Shown here piece by piece: positions 59,263-64,000 of a stretch of 64,000 nt of DNA; within the stretch, counting starts at the first letter, position 1, and every line of letters begins with the position of its first letter. Both the position numbers and the translations under genes were made by a program. A model generated the notes under the pieces. It was not told where the DNA came from and ran no database searches. It saw only the letters and a program-made list of their open reading frames with translations. The stretch is from JAHEEL01 sp963785245 (GTDB lineage Bacteria > Actinomycetota > Acidimicrobiia > Spongiisociales > UBA5794): the NCBI GenBank assembly GCA_963785245.1, contig CAWAUO010000001.1, positions 248,001 through 312,000 on the forward strand, read 5' to 3'.

Positions 59263-61986
59263 GTGACTGTGACCAGTTTCGTGAATGCTCTCGCTTGGAT
59301 TGTTCGTCGCGCGCCGTGGGCGGTCATCATCATCACGATCGCGGTGTCCCTGATTCTCGGGGCCTTCTCCGGTCAATTCACGCCTTCGGAAGACATGAAC
59401 GAGAGTTTCGCTCCGGATGCTCCGGAGCTCGCGGCCTCCGAAACGATCACGGATCGGTTCGGGGCTGAGACGACCCAGAGCGTGATGCAGGTCATCATCG
59501 GGTCCGACGGCGGAGACGTCATCACGCTCGAGGGTCTTGCCACAACGGCTGCCGTACGAGAAGCCATCGTCTCGGGACCCATGGCCTCCTACCTCGTGAT
59601 GTCCCCTGAGCAACCGCCCGTCGTCACCTACCTGAGCCCGGTCGAGCAGGCGATCGCCCTCGGCGCTCCCGCACCGACGACCGACGAAGAGGTGAAGGGG
59701 CTCTACGCGATGGCGTACGAGCAGGCGCCGATCGAGCAGCAGGGCTTCGTCGACGCACTCCTGCCATCAACCGCTGATAGGGCGAGCGTCTCCTCCCCAA
59801 GTGGCCTGGTGCTCTCCTTCTCGGTCGCCGATTTCGAAGACCAGGCATACATCGATGCGTCGATCGACACGGCCGAGGCGATCGGCGCTCTGGAGCTACC
59901 GGCCGGCTACACCGCTGAGGCCTTCTCATTGGAGATCATCTTCGGTGGGACCGACGAGTTCCAGAGCGAGATCGGCCGTCTGTTCGCCAGCGCCGGCTTC
60001 ATCATCCTGTTGGTCCTCACCACCGTGTTCCTCGTCCTTCCCAAGAAGAAGAAGAACAAGATCATTGCGGGAGTCGGCATCGCAGCCATGCTCGGGGCGA
60101 TCGTCATGCTGGTGCTCCCGGGTCTCGCGAAGGCATATCCCGATATCTTCCCGGCGAGTGCCGCAGATTGGGCAACCGGGACGCTCCTGATCGGTGCGCT
60201 CTCGGTGTTCGCTCTCGTGTTCGCCGTCTGGTCGTTCTCGACGGGCCGTCTGCGCAGAACCGTCGCCGACACGTTGATCACCATGGCCGGAATCGGGTTC
60301 GCCGTCTCGATCATGAACGGATTCGGCTACCTGATCTACGGGGAAGCCGGCCCGATGAGCCAGATTCTCCCGATCCTGTTGATCGGGCTTGGTGTCGACT
60401 ACTCGATCCATGTGACGTCGCGCTACCGCGAGGATGTGTCGGGGGGTGATCCCGTCCCGACGGCCGTCACCGTCGCCATCAGGACGGTGGGTGTCGCACT
60501 CGTTCTTGCCACGATCACGACGGCAATCGGGTTCCTCACCAACTTGCTCAACGACATTCCGGCCCTTCGCGAGTTCGGTGTGCTGGCCGCGATCGGAATC
60601 ACCGCATCGTTCTTCATCATGCTCACGTTCGTCCCGGCCGTCCGACTGCTGCTCGACACGAGGGGCGAGCGGAGAGGGACATTGGATCGCGACGCACTCA
60701 GGGGCGGGGACGCCCGTTTGCTGCCACGCCTCGCAGGCAAGACGTCCTGGTTGGCGAAGCATGCGGCCATTCCAACGCTCATCGTGGCACTCGTGCTCGG
60801 CGTCCTCGGTGCCGTCGGTACGAGCCGGCTCGAGGCGAGCTTCAGCTTCATCGACTTCGTGCCGGTCACCTCTCCGTACCGCGTGACGTTCGAGACGCTG
60901 CTCGACGAGTACGGCGGCGGCTTCGGCGAAGAGACCCAGGTGCTGCTCGAAGGCGGCGTCGCGACACCGGCCGGGTTCAACGGCATGGTGGATTCGACCA
61001 CGAACCTCACGTCGGTCGAGAACGTCGTGCAGTACGGGGCGTTCCCCGCTGCTGAATCACCGGTGGCGTTGGTCCTCCAGTTGGCAGATCCAGAGTCGCC
61101 CACGTTCAATCCCGCGGTTGCCCAGGCGGCCGGAGCGGCCGGGATGACCGCAACGAGCTTGAAGGTGTCCGAGTCGACAGACGTGGAAGCCCTCTACGGG
61201 GCGGTGTTCGCCGCCGATCCAACGGCGGCCGCTGCCGTGATCCACGTTGACGACGCCGGTGACTATTCATCGGCCCTGTTCGTCGTCCAGACCCAGGCCG
61301 GAGAAGCGGCTGCAGGACAACTCCAGGACGACATGGAGGTTGCGTTCGCCCCCATGGAAGCGGCAGGAGTGAGCACGGTCGTCACATCGACGGCGATCAT
61401 CTCGGAAGTCATCATCAACACGCTCCAGACGTCGCAGCTCTCGTCGCTGATGTACACGCTGATCGCGGTGCTGATCCTGCTGGTCGGCTACTACTGGTAC
61501 GAGGTTCGTCGACCGATGCTCGGTGCGATCACCACGCTGCCGGTGGTGCTCGTGGTCCTGCTGTCCTTCGGGATCATGTGGGCAGCCGGGATTCCGTTTG
61601 GACCGATCACGGCAACCGTTGCTGCGCTCGCTGTCGGCATCGGTATCCCGTACATGGTCCACGTGACGCATCGCTACGAGGAAGACCGCATCCGCAACGA
61701 CAACGAGAACGATGCGATCGAATCGACGCTGACCCACACGGGCGGTGCCCTTGCGGGATCTGCGATGACCACGATCTTCGGCTTCGGCATCCTGATGACG
61801 TCGACGACGATCCCGTTCCGTCAGTTCGGACTCGTCACGGCGTACACGATCCTGCTGTCGCTGCTCGCAGCGATGCTGGTGTTGCCGTCGATGCTCGTGG
61901 TGTGGGATCGCTGGCACCGCAACCGCGGTGAAGCGACACTCGATCCCGAACTGGTCGAGAGGGCCCTTGGAGAGACTCCCGCGTGA
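59263..61986 (+). CDS. MMPL/RND-family transporter (HAE3-like)
   Basis: 907 aa from GTG at 59263 (AAAGGGAA upstream). Two repeats of an N-terminal helix, a large extracytoplasmic loop and five to six helices. Repeat 1: helix VVIIITIAVSLILGAF-like at about 20-36, then loop to about 240, helices including ILLIGLGVDYSIHVTSRYRE (conserved Asp-Tyr of the RND proton path). Repeat 2 ends with VAALAVGIGIPYMVHVTHRY and GGALAGSAMTTIFGFGILMT. Probably exports lipids or hydrophobic compounds with proton motive force. Overlaps the next gene by 4 nt. Confidence 0.9.
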   Translation: MTVTSFVNALAWIVRRAPWAVIIITIAVSLILGAFSGQFTPSEDMNESFAPDAPELAASETITDRFGAETTQSVMQVIIGSDGGDVITLEGLATTAAVREAIVSGPMASYLVMSPEQPPVVTYLSPVEQAIALGAPAPTTDEEVKGLYAMAYEQAPIEQQGFVDALLPSTADRASVSSPSGLVLSFSVADFEDQAYIDASIDTAEAIGALELPAGYTAEAFSLEIIFGGTDEFQSEIGRLFASAGFIILLVLTTVFLVLPKKKKNKIIAGVGIAAMLGAIVMLVLPGLAKAYPDIFPASAADWATGTLLIGALSVFALVFAVWSFSTGRLRRTVADTLITMAGIGFAVSIMNGFGYLIYGEAGPMSQILPILLIGLGVDYSIHVTSRYREDVSGGDPVPTAVTVAIRTVGVALVLATITTAIGFLTNLLNDIPALREFGVLAAIGITASFFIMLTFVPAVRLLLDTRGERRGTLDRDALRGGDARLLPRLAGKTSWLAKHAAIPTLIVALVLGVLGAVGTSRLEASFSFIDFVPVTSPYRVTFETLLDEYGGGFGEETQVLLEGGVATPAGFNGMVDSTTNLTSVENVVQYGAFPAAESPVALVLQLADPESPTFNPAVAQAAGAAGMTATSLKVSESTDVEALYGAVFAADPTAAAAVIHVDDAGDYSSALFVVQTQAGEAAAGQLQDDMEVAFAPMEAAGVSTVVTSTAIISEVIINTLQTSQLSSLMYTLIAVLILLVGYYWYEVRRPMLGAITTLPVVLVVLLSFGIMWAAGIPFGPITATVAALAVGIGIPYMVHVTHRYEEDRIRNDNENDAIESTLTHTGGALAGSAMTTIFGFGILMTSTTIPFRQFGLVTAYTILLSLLAAMLVLPSMLVVWDRWHRNRGEATLDPELVERALGETPA

Positions 61987-62495
61987 GCCAAGACCGTCGT
62001 TCGATCGAGATCCCGGCCGAGGTCGCGGCAACGGCTGCCGTCCCCGAGGATCTCGACTCGAACGTCGTCGACGAGTATCACGTCCCAAACACGAACCGCA
62101 GGCGGCGCGCGGCGTTCGCCTACCTCGTCGGAGCCGCCGCCGTTGCCGTCTTGATCGCACTCGGCGCGCTACCGGTCACAATGCTGTGGACTGCTGTGGC
62201 CGTCCTTGTCATCGTCGGTGGCTACCACTTGATCGCGGGCTGGAACCTCGAGGTCCGAGAAGGTGAAGCGCTCGAGATCGCGAACCGCACCGTCGCGTTC
62301 GCCGTTGGCCATGCGTCGGCGTCGCTCGGGTTCACGGGGTGGCGAGCGAGGCCCGTGTGGAACGTTCTTGTGTTCAGCGCGGACGAACCGCCCTCAGAAC
62401 GCGGCCTTGTGCGAATCGACGGAATCGACGGGACCGTCGTCGATCACTACAGCGAACCGGTGCCGGAACCCGAGCAGATCACCAACACCGAATAG
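61983..62495 (+). CDS. Two-helix membrane protein of unknown function
   Basis: 170 aa, GTG at 61983 overlapping the MMPL stop (GTGA). A charged N-terminus, two helices (AAFAYLVGAAAVAVLIALGA and TMLWTAVAVLVIVGGYHLIA) and a C-terminal soluble domain with WNLEVREGEALEIANRTVAF and RPVWNVLVFSADEPPSERGL. No family recognised. The coupling to the transporter suggests an accessory subunit. Confidence 0.75.
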   Translation: MSQDRRSIEIPAEVAATAAVPEDLDSNVVDEYHVPNTNRRRRAAFAYLVGAAAVAVLIALGALPVTMLWTAVAVLVIVGGYHLIAGWNLEVREGEALEIANRTVAFAVGHASASLGFTGWRARPVWNVLVFSADEPPSERGLVRIDGIDGTVVDHYSEPVPEPEQITNTE

Positions 62496-62519
62496 CAGGA
62501 AGCCCCGGGACTGACCTGC

Positions 62520-63814
62520 CTAGCGCTCCGAGATCGGGAGGTACGGCTTGTCGATCTCGCCGATGTAGATCTGCCGGGGGCGCATGATGCGGGTCTCGGG
62601 ATCTTCCGTCATCTCCTTCCACTGCGCCATCCACCCGGGCACACGCCCGATCGCAAACAGCACCGTGAACATCCGGGTCGGGAACTTGAGGGCTCGGAAG
62701 ATGAGGCCCGAGTAGAAGTCGACGTTTGGATAGAGCTTGCGCTCGGCGAAGTAGTCGTCCTCCAAGGCTGCCTGCTCGAGTTCCTTCGCGACATCGAGCA
62801 GTGGATCGGTGATGCCCATCTTCCCGAGGACCTCATCGGCGTAGCTGCGAAGGACGCGTGCGCGCGCGGGTCGTAGTTCTTGTAGACCCGGTGTCCGAAT
62901 CCCATGAGGCGGAACGGGTCGTTGGGATCCTTCGCTCGCTCGATCATGGATTTCGCCGAAGCGTTCGGGTCATCGACGATCGACCGCAGCATCTCGATCA
63001 CTCGCTGGTTCGCCCCACCATGGAGCGGGCCCCAGAGTGCATCGATCCCGGCAGAGACCGAGGCGAAGAGATTCGCCTGGCTCGATCCGACGCCGCGAAC
63101 GGTCGCGGTCGAGCAGTTCTGTTCGTGGTCGGCATGGAGGATGAGGAGGACGTTGAGTGCCTTCGCGAGGACCGGATCGATCTCTTCCTGCTGAACCGGG
63201 AGGTGGAACATCATGTGAATGAAGTTCTCGACGTAGTCGAGATCGTTGCGCGGATAGCAGTAGGGCATCCCGGTCGACTTCTTGTAGGCCCATGCCGCGA
63301 TCGTCGGCATCTTCGCAATCAACCGGAGGGCGCTCTCATGGAACATGTCCTCGTCGGTGGGGTCATAGAATTCCTCGTAGAACGTCGAGATCGCGTTCGT
63401 GGCCGATGACAGGATCGCCATCGGGTGAGCGCTCTTCGGGAAGGCGTCGAAGAACCGCTTCATCTCTTCGTTGAGCAGCGTGTGATGGCGGACCGAGTCC
63501 TCCCAAGTATCCAGTTCAGTCCTGGTCGGGAGCTTCTTGAAGAGCAGGAGGTACGCCACTTCGAGGAACGTCGCATTCGCCGCGAGATCCTCGATCGAGT
63601 ACCCGCGGTGCTGGAGCACCCCGTTGCTTCCATCGATGTAGGTGATGGATGAACGGGCCCCCGCGGTGTTGGCGAAGCCGGGGTCGAACGTGACCGCACC
63701 GCTCGTATTGCGGAACGTCGCGATGTTCACGCCCGGGTTGCCGATGGTCGGCTCTACGACGGGGAGTTCGAACTCGGCTCCGTCGAAACTCAGTTGGGCG
63801 TGGCGGTCGGGCAT
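62520..63814 (-). pseudogene. gltA: Citrate synthase with a frameshift near its C-terminus
   Basis: Condenses oxaloacetate and acetyl-CoA. ATG at 63814 with AGAAGGAAG. The first frame runs from FDGAEFELPVVEPTIGNPGV through GPLHGGANQRVIEM and FGHRVYKNYDPRA (the two catalytic His regions). At the alternating CG tract 62856-62868 it loses the frame; the second frame resumes exactly with RVLRSYADEVLGKMGITDPL and includes KLYPNVDFYSGLIFRALKFP (catalytic Asp) to the end RPRQIYIGEIDKPYLPISER. Dropping two bases (CA) or adding one restores a normal 430-aa enzyme. As this is core metabolism, a sequencing error is more likely than loss. Confidence 0.9.
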
Positions 63815-63939
63815 TGTTTCACTTCCTTCTGTTCGCCGGCGGCACCGGGTGGCCATGGACGTCGCTTGGGACGTACCATTGTACCGGCAGACGGCAGTCG
63901 AAGGAGCTGTGCTACCTTCGCTGCGGTGAAAGGCACCGA

Positions 63940-64000
63940 ATGATCGACCTCAAAGCGCGCAAGAAGGCAGCCCCGATCCTCCGACCTATCGCGCGCGTAC
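63940..64000 (+). CDS. Start of a gene cut by the window edge
   Basis: ATG at 63940 after GAAAGG; the visible product is MIDLKARKKAAPILRPIARV. The basic start resembles N-termini of CDP-alcohol phosphatidyltransferases (phosphatidylglycerophosphate or PI-phosphate synthases), but 20 residues are not enough to assign it. TACCTT at 63913-63918 could be a -10 box. Confidence 0.4.
   Translation, partial: MIDLKARKKAAPILRPIARV

Noticed and set aside
1..64000. CRISPR arrays, rRNA genes or full insertion sequences
   Set aside because: No regularly spaced repeats, no rRNA-like stretches and no intact transposase were seen.

Overview
The window comes from a high-GC Gram-positive-type bacterium, most likely an actinobacterium. 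Supporting genes are a MshD-like mycothiol synthase, an MpaB/DUF2236 oxygenase, a DivIVA-like coiled-coil protein, a FadD-type acyl-CoA synthetase and a PlsB-type acyltransferase; GTG starts are frequent. The branch (for example an uncultured Acidimicrobiia-like lineage) cannot be fixed from sequence alone. Several reading frames are broken at G or CG-rich tracts (citrate synthase, a membrane protein at 53.4-54.1 kb, an HTH gene at 20.4-21.2 kb), so some breaks may be assembly errors rather than real mutations.

Layout. 1-8.1 kb is core metabolism: malQ (cut by the window edge), divergent acyl-CoA synthetase and a NifU-type Fe-S protein, then DivIVA-like protein, PlsB acyltransferase, a small Ala-rich protein and a minimal zincin. 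8.3-23.7 kb is a genomic island anchored in tRNA-Val(CAC). It has a complete tyrosine integrase next to the tRNA and a direct repeat of tRNA 3' end plus integrase 3' end exactly 14,795 bp away. A second, truncated integrase follows, which points to tandem accretion of related elements. The island carries small unknown genes, secreted and lipoprotein genes (HtrA-like protease, phytase-like esterase), paired mini zinc-ribbon proteins, broken genes, a short repeated motif, and one alpha-CTD/sigma-region-4-like gene plus three orphan copies of its C-terminal tail.

24-35.7 kb is an ion homeostasis block: DUF1295 membrane protein, a wHTH-universal stress protein operon, a decayed antiporter fragment, a six-gene Mrp Na+/H+ antiporter operon whose last gene fuses MrpG to MrpE, a second paralogous wHTH, a KefB-type antiporter with TrkA-N domain, and a siderophore-interacting protein. 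35.7-42.1 kb holds an MpaB oxygenase, a membrane protein, a tungstate ABC transporter (tupABC) with a ModE-like regulator, a SIMPL lipoprotein and a DUF2202 ferritin-like protein.

42.1-50 kb holds an EamA transporter, a DUF255 thioredoxin-like protein, a CNNM/CorC-type protein, and a translationally coupled transporter-histidine kinase-response regulator unit. 50-53.4 kb is an amino-acid degradation locus: an Lrp/AsnC regulator divergent from a Cys/Met-metabolism PLP enzyme and tyrosine phenol-lyase. 53.4-64 kb returns to core functions: patatin phospholipase, MshD-like acetyltransferase, phosphotransferase, thrS, MMPL transporter, citrate synthase with a frameshift, and the start of one more gene.
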